Shown here: positions 6,906-16,378 of the stretch, one piece after another
Layout of the letters: each line of letters starts with the position of its first letter
Numbering within the stretch: the first letter of the stretch is position 1
Assembly: GCF_003460505.1 (NCBI RefSeq)
Contig: NZ_QTVG01000008.1
Location: 47,395 to 111,394 of the forward strand
DNA: 64,000 nt
Direction: 5' to 3'
Origin: Eubacterium sp. AF36-5BH
GTDB taxonomy: Bacteria; Bacillota; Clostridia; Lachnospirales; Lachnospiraceae
Notes under the pieces: model-generated
Seen by the model: only the letters and a program-made list of their open reading frames with translations
Database searches by the model: none
What the model was told of the DNA's origin: nothing
Translations under genes and position numbers: made by a program

Positions 6906-8696
6906 TTATTTGTAATATTTTGCTTGCGTATTGTACATTTTATAATAAAGTCCTGAAGTGTTATTAATTAACTCTTCATGACTCCCTTCCTCAATAATTG
7001 CTCCTCCACTAAACACTATTATCCTGTCGCAGAATTTACATGAAGACAATCTATGAGAAATATATATCGCAGTTTTTTTATTTACTAATTTGTCAAAATT
7101 ATTATAAACTTCATATTCTGATATGGGATCAAGTGCAGCCGTTGGCTCATCCAATATTACTATTGGAGCATTTTTATACAGTGCCCTCGCAATTGCAAGT
7201 TTTTGAGCCTGTCCGCCTGAAGGCTCAACACCATCTTCAACAAACATTTTATATATATACGTATTGTCCTTGTTTTCAAGCTTATTAATCCACTCATCAA
7301 CTCCGGCTAATTTGTATATTTCACTTAAATCTTCGTTCCTCTCTTTAAATACTGTAACATTGTCTTTTATATTAAATGCAAATAATCTATAATCCTGAAA
7401 TACTACTGATAGCATATTCATATATTCTGCTGCATTGTATTCTCTGGCTTCTTTCCCATTAATAATTATTTTACCTTCATAGTTATCATATAATCGACAC
7501 AAAAGCTTAATAAACGTTGTCTTGCCTTCTCCGTTTTGCCCAACAATTGCAAGATGCTCTCCAGAATTTATTTTTAAGGATATGTTTTTTAAAATATATC
7601 TTTCAGTGTTTGGATATTTAAAACTAACATTATCAAACTCAATATCACATCTGCTAGGAGCATCTGTATTACAATCCACATGAATCAATTCTTCATTTTT
7701 TGATTTTACACTCTCAACAAAATCAATGTAATACTTTAATATTGATGATGTATAATTCATCCCCAAATAGGAATCTACTATTCCACTAATGGCATCTCCA
7801 AATTTTGAAGTGGCCTGGAATAAACTTGAAAACTCACCAATTGAAATCACTTTATTAAATATATTAACTGCTAACAATATATAAATTGAAGTATTACATA
7901 TGGCACGAAATACATTATTAATATTCCAAAAATTAACAAACTTTATATTGTATTTTTTGTTAGTGTTATATAACTTATCTACATATCCATCATATTTCTT
8001 TTCAAATAATTCAGATGCATCATATAAACGTATATCCTTAGCATATCTGCTTTCAAGTAATTCAGTATTAAAATATGTACTTCCTCTTTCAAGATTTCCC
8101 ATTTCAGAAAAGAGATTTTTTCTTACCTTATTAACCTTAGCGGTTGTATATGAATTCACAATAAATGAAATAATAACAGGAATCATCAATAATGGAATTC
8201 TAGTACAAACTAATGTAACAACACCCAGCGCAACAATAAAATTCGAAGCTATCCCAGCTAAAGAATTAATTAACCCATTTACCTGTCCGGTTTCATTTAA
8301 TGCCCTTTCTGCGTTTTTTATAACATCCAAAACCTCGGTATCTTCAGTATATTTAAACTTCATATTGACACAATTCATGCACAAATCTGTTTTGAAAATC
8401 CTATCAAATTTTTCCCCTATTCTGGCAATATTTTCTCCAACATATTTTATCATGGTCGCAATAATAAAATTGCCAATACAAATAAACGCTACCCAAAATA
8501 CTATCCAACTTATATTTCTCTTTGAACCATCAACAATTTCATCAATCAAATACTGTGTTCCTATAATTGAAATAAATGGCGAAACTGAATTGACAATTAT
8601 ATTCATTAGTAAAAACAGATAATATTTTTTGTCATTTTGCCATGCAAATTTACCAAAGAACTTAAAACAACGAATATTTTCTTTACTATTTTTCAT
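6906..8696 (-). CDS. ABC exporter half-transporter (TM domain + ATPase)
   Basis: A half-transporter of 596 residues using the ATG at 8696, which has a GGAGG ribosome binding site; a longer reading from 8783 lies inside the upstream gene. About six membrane helices occupy the first 320 residues, followed by a nucleotide-binding domain with Walker A GQNGEGKTT, Q-loop VVFQDYR, signature SGGQAQ and Walker B VILDEPTAALD. The residue before SGGQ is Pro instead of the usual Leu. It overlaps the upstream ABC gene by 11 bases, so the two most likely form a heterodimer that exports the cluster product. No peptidase domain is fused, unlike classical peptide exporters. Confidence 0.88.
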   Translation of the reverse strand: MKNSKENIRCFKFFGKFAWQNDKKYYLFLLMNIIVNSVSPFISIIGTQYLIDEIVDGSKRNISWIVFWVAFICIGNFIIATMIKYVGENIARIGEKFDRIFKTDLCMNCVNMKFKYTEDTEVLDVIKNAERALNETGQVNGLINSLAGIASNFIVALGVVTLVCTRIPLLMIPVIISFIVNSYTTAKVNKVRKNLFSEMGNLERGSTYFNTELLESRYAKDIRLYDASELFEKKYDGYVDKLYNTNKKYNIKFVNFWNINNVFRAICNTSIYILLAVNIFNKVISIGEFSSLFQATSKFGDAISGIVDSYLGMNYTSSILKYYIDFVESVKSKNEELIHVDCNTDAPSRCDIEFDNVSFKYPNTERYILKNISLKINSGEHLAIVGQNGEGKTTFIKLLCRLYDNYEGKIIINGKEAREYNAAEYMNMLSVVFQDYRLFAFNIKDNVTVFKERNEDLSEIYKLAGVDEWINKLENKDNTYIYKMFVEDGVEPSGGQAQKLAIARALYKNAPIVILDEPTAALDPISEYEVYNNFDKLVNKKTAIYISHRLSSCKFCDRIIVFSGGAIIEEGSHEELINNTSGLYYKMYNTQAKYYK

Positions 8697-10524
8697 CGTA
8701 TTGTCCTCCATCCATTTCATTTTTGTCTTTATAATATTGTGACTGCACTTCATACATATAAGCGTATTTTCCATTATTTGCAATTAATTCATCATGTGTA
8801 CCTTCTTCCACAATCTCTCCACCGTCAAACATCGCTATCTTGTCGCAGAATCTTGTACTTCCCAACCTATGAGAAATAAAAATAGCTGTTTTTCCTTGAA
8901 TCATATTATCGAATTCGCGATACATTTTATCTTCTGCAAGTGCATCTAAAGCTGCCGTAGGTTCATCTAAAATAATAACTTCTCCACCTTTGTACATTGC
9001 TCTAGCCATTGCTAGTCTTTGTTTTTCTCCTCCTGACAAATCAATTCCTTCTTTATCAAAAATTTTTAGCAAATTAGAATACAAATCTTTATCGTAACAA
9101 TCTATTTTGGATTTTAATCCACTCTGTTCAAGCACCTTTCTTACTTTGTCCATATCTGTATTCTTTTCTTCTTCAAAAGATATGTTTTCATAAATTGGCA
9201 TTGCAAAGCACTCTACATTTTGAAATACCGGAGAGAATAATTTGAAATATTCTTCTCGATTATATTCTTTTATATCTACACCATTTAAGAGAATTCTTCC
9301 CTGAGTAGGTTCATACAGTTTCATAATCAGTTTAATTAAAGTTGTTTTTCCCGCACCATTCACACCAACTATGGCAAGTTTTTCTCCGTCACTAATTTTT
9401 AAATTAATATTTTTCAATGCATAAATATCATGCCCCGGATATTTAAAACTCACATTCTGGAACTCAAAGGAATATTTGCCGTCATGAAAACTATGATTTT
9501 TCTCTTTATCAACAACGTTCTTTTTACTTTCTTCCCAGTTTAAAAAATTTCTGTAATCATTAATCAAAAGACAATTACCTCTGATGTTCGAGAAAATCCA
9601 GTTTACATATCCCACTGAATCATGAAAAGTGATTACCAAACCAACATATAGAATGAAATCTGATATCTGATAATTTCCTTGTATAACATTGTATACAAGC
9701 CATATGTACATAAGAGTTTTCTGCATTAATAATACCAATTCCATATCTACGCTGCATATAATCCATCTATTATGATGTTTTTTATTTAATTTGTTAAATA
9801 TATCGTTAGTACTATTTAATTCTCTACCAAAAATATCTGACATACTAAATATTCTAATATCCTTAGCAAAATCAAAGTTTTTGGTAACTCCTTCTAAATA
9901 TGTCATCTTACGCCATACCGGAGCCATTTTATCAGTAAACTTTTCTTTATCAAGTCTGGTAAAAAATGCTAATATTTTTGCAATGCCAAAAGAGATTATT
10001 ATAAAGAATATCATCACAAAGACATTTTGAATTCCAATCAATGTTGCAGATATTATCATTAAAGCACCTTGTGCAATAAAGTTTCTACTTTCAAATAATA
10101 CACCAAAAAAGCCTCTTCCCCTATACAATGCAGTTTTGGCTTTTTGTGCAAAATCTAAAAACTCTGGTGACTCCATATTTTTGAAATCAGTATGAAATAT
10201 TTTACTCATTCGAAGTTTTTCAAGATACCCTTCTGTTATACGATACTCATAATCAAATGCATTATTACTTATCGTACTAATAATGTTAAAAATCAATATT
10301 ACTGTACAAACAATAATTATATTGAAAATAATTTTATTCAACTCGAGATTTTGTTCAATAAAAGATAACACCAATTTGGGGGAATATGCCCACATTAACT
10401 TTGTAACTATGTTTGCCATTGGTTTAATTAATATAACAGCCAACAGTTTTTTATTGCTCTTCTTTGCGATTTGAAGTGCATACATAAAATTATTCAAAAA
10501 ACCATACGTTTTTTCTTTTTCCAT
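8686..10524 (-). CDS. ABC exporter half-transporter (TM domain + ATPase)
   Basis: A 612-residue half-transporter starting at ATG 10524 behind GAGGAG. Membrane helices fill the first 330 residues; the ATPase domain shows Walker A GVNGAGKTT, signature LSGGEKQR and Walker B VIILDEPTAALD. The motifs are all canonical, whereas the partner gene has a changed signature flank, which suggests a heterodimer with one standard and one altered site. It follows the second carrier-protein gene by 48 bases. By position it should export the finished or carrier-released product. Confidence 0.88.
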   Translation of the reverse strand: MEKEKTYGFLNNFMYALQIAKKSNKKLLAVILIKPMANIVTKLMWAYSPKLVLSFIEQNLELNKIIFNIIIVCTVILIFNIISTISNNAFDYEYRITEGYLEKLRMSKIFHTDFKNMESPEFLDFAQKAKTALYRGRGFFGVLFESRNFIAQGALMIISATLIGIQNVFVMIFFIIISFGIAKILAFFTRLDKEKFTDKMAPVWRKMTYLEGVTKNFDFAKDIRIFSMSDIFGRELNSTNDIFNKLNKKHHNRWIICSVDMELVLLMQKTLMYIWLVYNVIQGNYQISDFILYVGLVITFHDSVGYVNWIFSNIRGNCLLINDYRNFLNWEESKKNVVDKEKNHSFHDGKYSFEFQNVSFKYPGHDIYALKNINLKISDGEKLAIVGVNGAGKTTLIKLIMKLYEPTQGRILLNGVDIKEYNREEYFKLFSPVFQNVECFAMPIYENISFEEEKNTDMDKVRKVLEQSGLKSKIDCYDKDLYSNLLKIFDKEGIDLSGGEKQRLAMARAMYKGGEVIILDEPTAALDALAEDKMYREFDNMIQGKTAIFISHRLGSTRFCDKIAMFDGGEIVEEGTHDELIANNGKYAYMYEVQSQYYKDKNEMDGGQYDEK

Positions 10525-10572
10525 TGTTCTCCTCACTAGCTATCTTCAGATTTTTTTATAAATAGTTTTCTA

Positions 10573-10818
10573 TCAATTCTTAATTTTTATTATGTTTTCT
10601 ACGTAATTTACAAAATCCCCTACAGTTTTGTAATTTGAAGTAAGCATATTTTCATCATCAAATTCTATTCCAAAATTATCTTCGATTTCTACAATAATTG
10701 TGATAAAATTTAATGACTCTATTTCGATTTCTTTAAAAGTAGTGTCTAATCCAATATTATCCGTCAGTTCCCCTACTTCAATCATTAATTTAACAATCTC
10801 TTGCTCAATATTATTCAT
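10573..10818 (-). CDS. acyl/peptidyl carrier protein (second in cluster)
   Basis: An 81-residue four-helix carrier protein. The phosphopantetheine attachment motif reads EIESLNF, with Ser at residue 35, instead of the more usual DSL; Glu before the Ser is unusual but tolerated. The acidic recognition helix (IIVEIEDNFGIEFDDE) is typical. It is one of two carrier proteins in the cluster; the other (13368-13616) sits next to the ligase. It would carry an acyl or aminoacyl group on its phosphopantetheine arm. The roughly 290 bases upstream of it hold no convincing gene. Confidence 0.82.
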   Translation of the reverse strand: MNNIEQEIVKLMIEVGELTDNIGLDTTFKEIEIESLNFITIIVEIEDNFGIEFDDENMLTSNYKTVGDFVNYVENIIKIKN

Positions 10819-11108
10819 AGTTGTCTCCTTTTTTTACTAAAAACACTATTTTCAATTATGTTTTTTCTTCATCTATTAATTCATTATTTTTCTTTACTAG
10901 ATGTATTCTAGTTTTGTCGTTGTATCTTTCTAACTGTTTCAATTAAAGAACAAAAAAACATCCTGACAAACATTTTTTCTTCTTAACCATTTCAATAAAC
11001 TCTTTATAATCGTAATTTTTGAGATTTGATTATAACTCATTATATTTAAAAATATTTTTCCCATTTAACAATGTGTAGATTTCAAAAAATAATTTATTTT
11101 TTTATCCT

Positions 11109-12164
11109 TTACTCATCTGGGCTAACGTCTATATACTTAATATTTTCAATAAGTTTAACTACCTTTTCAAACAATTCTTCATCTCGTTTTCTGCATTTAC
11201 AAAAGTCTTCTTCAAGCTTTGTTAAACCATCACTTTTCCTTGCAAACTTATATAAAACAGACATTTTCAATTTTTCCCACTTGGCATAATCATCTTTTCT
11301 GGATGCCAAAAGACTTGCGATTTCATCCTTGTCTATATTTGCTTCTTTTAATAATATAAACAGCATATCATAATATACTTCTTTAAAGTTAAGTACTTTT
11401 GCATAAATTCTTGAGTAATTCGCAATATTTTCATTTTTCCTGTGAATAATATCGGTTTCTGGATATGACAAAATTCCTTTATTTTCTTTTGCCATTAACA
11501 ATTCTTCTCTATGAATTTTCAATGCTTCTTCATAATTATATGTATATTTGTTTTCAGTAATATATTCCATATCCCAATAATATGGAAACTCTTCTTTCTT
11601 AAGAATAGAGTTAAAAATTGCTTCTGCAATTTTATAAACACAATCAAAAGTTAATGCAAAATTCTTATACACCCCATCAATACCACCATCAATCTGCATA
11701 TTGTCTAGAACATAAAATACCTCTTTATCAATATCAAATCCTTTAATAATAAGAAAATGAACATGGTTGCGAACTTTATATTCTTCATAATATGGTAATT
11801 CTATAAGATCAACTGGTACAAGTATTCGGTGATCATTTTCTAGATTACTACAAATATTTTTTATAAACTCATTCTGGCTCTTGTACACATTTTTATTTAC
11901 TTTCACACCAAATCTAGGTTCTAGAATTTCTTTGACAAACTTATAGTAATTATTATTAAAGTTTCCGTTAAAATCATACCATTTAAAATAATAATTATAA
12001 TCAAAATTCTCATAAAAAATCGATGTTAATAAATATAAATTAAAATATTCTTTTTTTATAGAACCATACAAAATTGCCCATGGTTTATGAAAACAGGTTA
12101 ATTCCCTTGGACTATAATTATCATCATTAGGTACTATTTTTTTTTGAACAAACTTATTAACCAT
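11109..12164 (-). CDS. BtrH-like acyl-carrier-dependent acyltransferase
   Basis: A 351-residue protein with a papain/C39-like N-terminal half resembling BtrH, the enzyme that moves an aminoacyl group from a carrier protein to an amine in butirosin biosynthesis. The likely nucleophile is Cys24 in ELTCFHKPW, the His lies in NHVHFLIIKGFD (134/136) and the Asp in YVLDNMQ (154). The C-terminal half is helical and charged. It lies directly after the amino acid:carrier-protein ligase gene (39-base gap) and before the second carrier protein, which fits a role in transferring the carrier-bound amino acid to the product. A cysteine peptidase role is the main alternative. Confidence 0.6.
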   Translation of the reverse strand: MVNKFVQKKIVPNDDNYSPRELTCFHKPWAILYGSIKKEYFNLYLLTSIFYENFDYNYYFKWYDFNGNFNNNYYKFVKEILEPRFGVKVNKNVYKSQNEFIKNICSNLENDHRILVPVDLIELPYYEEYKVRNHVHFLIIKGFDIDKEVFYVLDNMQIDGGIDGVYKNFALTFDCVYKIAEAIFNSILKKEEFPYYWDMEYITENKYTYNYEEALKIHREELLMAKENKGILSYPETDIIHRKNENIANYSRIYAKVLNFKEVYYDMLFILLKEANIDKDEIASLLASRKDDYAKWEKLKMSVLYKFARKSDGLTKLEEDFCKCRKRDEELFEKVVKLIENIKYIDVSPDE

Positions 12165-12203
12165 AATTATCTTTGCATTATCTCCTTACTAACAACTGCC
12201 ATT

Positions 12204-13334
12204 TTAGTTTTTATATTCTTTTCTTATTAATTCTGGCCAGTTATTTGAATCTTCCCCATACTGGGATAAAAACGAAAGCACAAAACGTTCTAAACCAAAT
12301 CCTATACATCCTGTAACCGTATCTTTGTCTTTTATTTTAATATTAAAAGGATATGTAAACGCTGTTCCATGCAGATTAAATGATGCCACAGACATATACT
12401 TATCAACATCATACGAAACTTGCAATTCATACTTGCTCTTATCGAGTTGTTGAATTTTTTTAAATTTTTGCATTTTAGGCAATATGAATGAATCCGTTGC
12501 AACTATTATTTTGGAATCTACATTTACATATTTAATAAATTCTTTTATTTTACCTATCATTTTCTCCATAGAATTATTTATGAAGTCATTGTCCCCAATA
12601 AATACTATCTCTCTGACATGATAGTCTCTCATTCTTCCAAACTGAGAGAAATTAAATCTTCCCTCATTTCTAAAAACATTTTGCACAAATGTTACGACAG
12701 TATCCTTCTCAAGTATCCTATTCTTATATTCTTCATACACATGAAAACATGCAGATGGAGATAAAGCATACTGTGGATTGTTAATCACACTCTTATAATC
12801 ATAAAAGTTAATACTATCAATTTTTCCTAGGCTCTTCAAATTTTCTACTGCTGAGCAGCAGAAAATAGAGTACTGTGGAGATCTTTTCAAATATCCTGTT
12901 TTCTTGTAGCTTGAAACTGGAAGCATTACAGGATAAATCTTCTTAACAAAATCAGTTTTCTCATTACTAAATGCATCTTCAGCTATCTTCTCAAATACGG
13001 AATTAAAATAATTGAATAAAAATAGAGACTGATCACTGAATGAAATCATTCCATCATCAAAATAATGCACTGAAGAAAAGTCATTTTCATACTTAATAAC
13101 ATCAATCCTATTTTCAAATTCTTTCTGTTCTAAAGAACTGTTTGGAATATACTTATTAGCTAAGCTTATTATGTCATTAGTTAACTCACTTTCGTTTGTG
13201 TCATCTGAAACATTCAAAATCAACTTACAATTCTCAAATCGGACTCCTTCTATATTTTCAGAAACAAAACCAACTATTTTTTTAAATTCACTCAAAATAA
13301 CTTTATCATCAAGTTCTATCTCTATCTTTTTCAT
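12204..13334 (-). CDS. amino acid:[carrier protein] ligase (SerRS-like)
   Basis: A 376-residue class II aminoacyl-tRNA-synthetase-like enzyme with no tRNA-binding arm. Such homologues of the archaeal-type SerRS activate small amino acids and load them onto a carrier protein rather than tRNA. Class II motif 2 is FRNEGRFNFSQFGRMRDYHV (221-240) and motif 3 is TGCIGFGLERF. The three zinc ligands expected for this family can be placed at Cys196 (SPSACFH), Glu242 and Cys343, with spacings of 46 and 147, close to those of characterised relatives. It starts 33 bases after a carrier-protein gene, its presumed substrate. Amino acid choice (Gly or Ala in known members) cannot be read from sequence. Confidence 0.85.
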   Translation of the reverse strand: MKKIEIELDDKVILSEFKKIVGFVSENIEGVRFENCKLILNVSDDTNESELTNDIISLANKYIPNSSLEQKEFENRIDVIKYENDFSSVHYFDDGMISFSDQSLFLFNYFNSVFEKIAEDAFSNEKTDFVKKIYPVMLPVSSYKKTGYLKRSPQYSIFCCSAVENLKSLGKIDSINFYDYKSVINNPQYALSPSACFHVYEEYKNRILEKDTVVTFVQNVFRNEGRFNFSQFGRMRDYHVREIVFIGDNDFINNSMEKMIGKIKEFIKYVNVDSKIIVATDSFILPKMQKFKKIQQLDKSKYELQVSYDVDKYMSVASFNLHGTAFTYPFNIKIKDKDTVTGCIGFGLERFVLSFLSQYGEDSNNWPELIRKEYKN

Positions 13335-13367
13335 CTGCTATATCACCATCCATGCATATAAAAATAA

Positions 13368-13616
13368 TTAACTATTTTTTGCTTTTGTTACTACTTCAAT
13401 CAAGGTCTTTACATCTTTACAACTTCTAATATCAGCAAGATAATCATCCAAATCAATCTCAAATTTATCCTCTAATTCCAATACAAGCGATACAATACCC
13501 AATGAATCAATACCAATTTCCCTTGAAATAAGAGTATTCTCATCAACTACTATTCCTGATACTATTTCCGAAATGATAGTTTCTATACATTCAATTACAC
13601 CTTCTTTTATATCCAC
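13368..13616 (-). CDS. carrier protein, partner of the ligase
   Basis: An 82-residue phosphopantetheine carrier protein. The attachment motif is GIDSLGIVSL with Ser at residue 38, followed by the acidic helix LELEDKFEIDLDD. It is immediately upstream of the amino acid:carrier-protein ligase gene, the same pairing seen for characterised ligase and carrier couples. No phosphopantetheinyl transferase gene is in the cluster, so a housekeeping enzyme would have to activate it. Confidence 0.88.
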   Translation of the reverse strand: MDIKEGVIECIETIISEIVSGIVVDENTLISREIGIDSLGIVSLVLELEDKFEIDLDDYLADIRSCKDVKTLIEVVTKAKNS

Positions 13617-13630
13617 AGCATTCTCCCTCC

Positions 13631-14560
13631 TTATTCCTCTTTTAGTAGTCTGACAGACACTTCATCTATTCCACCCATTAATATTCCTTTATAATGTTTC
13701 TCCATAAAATAATTAATAAAATCTACTCTATTTTTGTACAGTCCTTCATCATCGAATGACGGAACATATAGTAGTTGACCATCAATATTAACAAATACCT
13801 CTGAACAATCCAATTCTCTTGCTAAATCTTCATATATCTGCATTGAAACTTTGTAATCATATTCCGTATTCTGATGTATTTCATTATTAACTTTATCTAA
13901 CTGAATAATATATAATTCAATTTCATTATTATCATTAAGTAGCACTAACCCGTCCTTCATATGCATTTGTTCAGGACTAAGCACTTTCTTTTGATCATAA
14001 CCATTGTCTTTTTCATCAGTCCCGAATATTTCATCACATAATTTTATGTCATACTGCTTTAATGTGCTTTTTCTTATCTTTATTCCTGTCTTATATGTAC
14101 CTACTACCTTGCACTTCTTTCCATCATAAGCTACTACTGTAGAACCGTTTGATAAAAATGCTGCTTTCTTTGCTAGACAAAGGTGCATTGATGTTGCTGT
14201 CTTTCCGCTTCCACTGCTTCCAAACAATAACAAAACTCTATTATCTACTACAACACTTGAAGCATGTAGAATATACATCCCTTTTTCTTGAAGATCACGT
14301 TTAATCAAAACATTCAAAATAACAATAACTGCATTATAAACATCATCATCTATTTTTTTTACTGAAAGAGTTAATCTGTTATTTGCCTTATCCCAATCGA
14401 CCTCAGCTGTGTCTGCAATTTTAATTACAAACTCCTTGCTATAATCTTTGTCTGAATTCTTTTCTAAATTATAATAAGCGGGCACTACCCTTTCTATTTC
14501 AAACTCACACTCACATATCATTTTTACTCTTGTTGTTTTCCAACTAATAATATTGTTCAC
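13631..14560 (-). CDS. HPr-kinase-like P-loop protein
   Basis: A 309-residue protein whose central part matches the HPr kinase/phosphorylase C-terminal fold: LHASSVVVDNRVLLLFGSSG followed by SGKT (P-loop about 114-121) and then a segment around VVAYDGKK. The true HPrK signature for binding HPr is not evident. HPrK-like ATPases occur in several peptide and radical SAM biosynthetic clusters, where their substrate is unknown. It is paired with a related protein at 15431-16378, with a SPASM radical SAM gene between them. It overlaps that gene by 17 bases. It may phosphorylate a small molecule or a carrier. Confidence 0.7.
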   Translation of the reverse strand: MNNIISWKTTRVKMICECEFEIERVVPAYYNLEKNSDKDYSKEFVIKIADTAEVDWDKANNRLTLSVKKIDDDVYNAVIVILNVLIKRDLQEKGMYILHASSVVVDNRVLLLFGSSGSGKTATSMHLCLAKKAAFLSNGSTVVAYDGKKCKVVGTYKTGIKIRKSTLKQYDIKLCDEIFGTDEKDNGYDQKKVLSPEQMHMKDGLVLLNDNNEIELYIIQLDKVNNEIHQNTEYDYKVSMQIYEDLARELDCSEVFVNIDGQLLYVPSFDDEGLYKNRVDFINYFMEKHYKGILMGGIDEVSVRLLKEE

Positions 14561-15434
14561 TTGTTTTACCTCCGTTCCGTACTGCTAGCTTACATTTTTC
14601 ACACAATTCTATACTTTTTTTATTTCTATCATAGATTTGTTTTCTAACTTTTGCATATTCTTCACTATTCCAAATTTCTGAAATAGTGTTTGTGGTAATA
14701 CTACCTAAAACCACTTCTGACCTCCAGTCCTGACAGCAAATTACAACTCTGCCGTCACTCAATATATGCATTCTTTCTAAAGGTCTGTTTTGTTCACATC
14801 CACATATTCCAGAATCACTGCAAACATTATTCTTATAAAAGGAATTATTACCAGCTCTGTCCAAATATCCCCAACGGTTAAATGTAATTCCATTATCTTT
14901 ACAATATTTTTCCATCAACTCATATTCTTCTTTATCAACCAAATCATGTTCTATCATCGTTATACTCATATTAGGAATAATCTCTTTTAATCCTGAATTC
15001 ATAAGCATATTAAGTTTTTGCCATGATTCATCATACTTTAATCCAGGCATCATCTGCTCATATGATTGTTTGTAATAACCAAAAAAACTAATTCTAAAAT
15101 CATATATTTCTAATTCTTTTAATTTATTAATACTTTCTTCTGTAATACATGAAATATTAGTGGATATCTCTATTTTGCAATTAGGACATTTTCGATTGAT
15201 TTTCTTAATCTTTTCTAAGAATCCCGGATCAAGAAATGGTTCATTATTTAAATATGGAATTAACAGCATATCCTTTTGCCCAACTTCTGAAATCAACTTA
15301 TCGAACAAGCTATCACTCATATATGTCTTAGTATTTGATATCTCTCTATAAGGACAAATAACACAATTCGCATTACAATAATTATGTAATTGAAATTCTA
15401 TTACACTTGGAAAATCTTTCATTTTATATATCAA
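14544..15434 (-). CDS. radical SAM/SPASM enzyme
   Basis: A 296-residue radical S-adenosylmethionine enzyme. The cluster-binding CNANCVIC motif (Cys20, 24, 27) is followed by NNEPFLDPGF and a C-terminal SPASM-like set of cysteines (CGCEQN, VICCQDWR, LCEKCKL) that would bind auxiliary iron-sulfur clusters. Enzymes of this type modify peptides or small molecules through a 5'-deoxyadenosyl radical. It overlaps both flanking HPrK-like genes (17 and 4 bases), so the three form a tightly coupled unit. No obvious peptide precursor lies nearby, so a non-peptide or carrier-bound substrate is possible. Confidence 0.88.
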   Translation of the reverse strand: MIYKMKDFPSVIEFQLHNYCNANCVICPYREISNTKTYMSDSLFDKLISEVGQKDMLLIPYLNNEPFLDPGFLEKIKKINRKCPNCKIEISTNISCITEESINKLKELEIYDFRISFFGYYKQSYEQMMPGLKYDESWQKLNMLMNSGLKEIIPNMSITMIEHDLVDKEEYELMEKYCKDNGITFNRWGYLDRAGNNSFYKNNVCSDSGICGCEQNRPLERMHILSDGRVVICCQDWRSEVVLGSITTNTISEIWNSEEYAKVRKQIYDRNKKSIELCEKCKLAVRNGGKTSEQYY

Positions 15435-16378
15435 CTCCCCAATACATATTTCTCTATATCATTACCCTGCCCACGAATCCATTCAATATTGAAATTTTTA
15501 CCAGTGCAAATCTGTTCGAGCAATTTGAATAAATACTCTGAATCTTTCTTTTTAAAGAAAAATGATGAATCTATAAATAGATTAGAAATTGTCTTTCTGT
15601 CTTCATGTATTGCAACAACTGATTTACCACGAATATACTGTACAAGTTCCTTGTAGACCTCAATCTGTAAAGCAGAATCTACTTTGTTTGATACCTCAAG
15701 TTCTTTTGTCTTTCCCATTCCAACAAAATAAATTTTAACTTTATTACATCTCAATGTATTTTTACTCAAGTCTACAAAGTCCGCTGTCCCCTTAACATAT
15801 TTATTAAAAATACATTCATTAGTGTTAGTCAGTTTTCTGTATAAATTTCTATCCAGATTATACAAAACATGCGATCTGAATGTTATCTGACTACCATAAT
15901 CCGAATAAACAACTGTAGCAGTATTATCATCATTTATTTTTAATTCTATATAATCGTTTGCTACAAGTTTTATATCATCATGTTTCATTGCAAGCAGATA
16001 TGCCATACTTGTCTTTCCAGAACCTTTTCCTCCAGAAAAAATTATCACTTCATCTCCCTTGACAACAGCTGAAGCATGTAAGCTTACAATATTTTCTCTC
16101 AAGTTTCTTTTTTGGTACAGAAGGAATATAATCGACTGAAGAATTGTCGAAGACAACAGTTCTTCCTCCTTTCCAAGCAAAACTATTTTATCTTCTCCAT
16201 ATCTAACTTCATTTATTTCTGCTTCAACAAATTCAATACTGAAATCAATCATTCCGCACCAATTATCCAGCACTTCTATTTTTCCCTTACCTAAAACTGA
16301 TTTTCCTTCCATTTTTTTTATAGTATCATTTTTTCCATTATATTTTATTATCATATTTCTATATTTAATATATTTCAT
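15431..16378 (-). CDS. second HPr-kinase-like P-loop protein
   Basis: About 315 residues from the ATG at 16378; a longer reading from 16408 has no ribosome binding site in front of it. The core LHASAVVKGDEVIIFSGGKG then SGKT (P-loop about 116-123) and LVANDYIELKI match the protein at 13631-14560 at the fold level, though the two differ strongly in sequence. It shares a 4-base ATGA overlap with the radical SAM gene. The two HPrK-like proteins may form a heteromer, or act on successive substrates. Confidence 0.68.
   Translation of the reverse strand: MKYIKYRNMIIKYNGKNDTIKKMEGKSVLGKGKIEVLDNWCGMIDFSIEFVEAEINEVRYGEDKIVLLGKEEELLSSTILQSIIFLLYQKRNLRENIVSLHASAVVKGDEVIIFSGGKGSGKTSMAYLLAMKHDDIKLVANDYIELKINDDNTATVVYSDYGSQITFRSHVLYNLDRNLYRKLTNTNECIFNKYVKGTADFVDLSKNTLRCNKVKIYFVGMGKTKELEVSNKVDSALQIEVYKELVQYIRGKSVVAIHEDRKTISNLFIDSSFFFKKKDSEYLFKLLEQICTGKNFNIEWIRGQGNDIEKYVLGS

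Noticed and set aside
7900..8622. A 240-codon plus-strand open frame in the ABC transporter region
   Set aside because: It lies opposite the membrane domain of a well-supported ABC exporter; the hydrophobic pattern is an antisense echo.
10819..11108. Short frames in the gap before the second carrier protein, one ending KKKKCLSGCFFVL
   Set aside because: No ribosome binding site at the ATG, stops on all sides, and the peptide would be only 15 residues; it does not look like a precursor.
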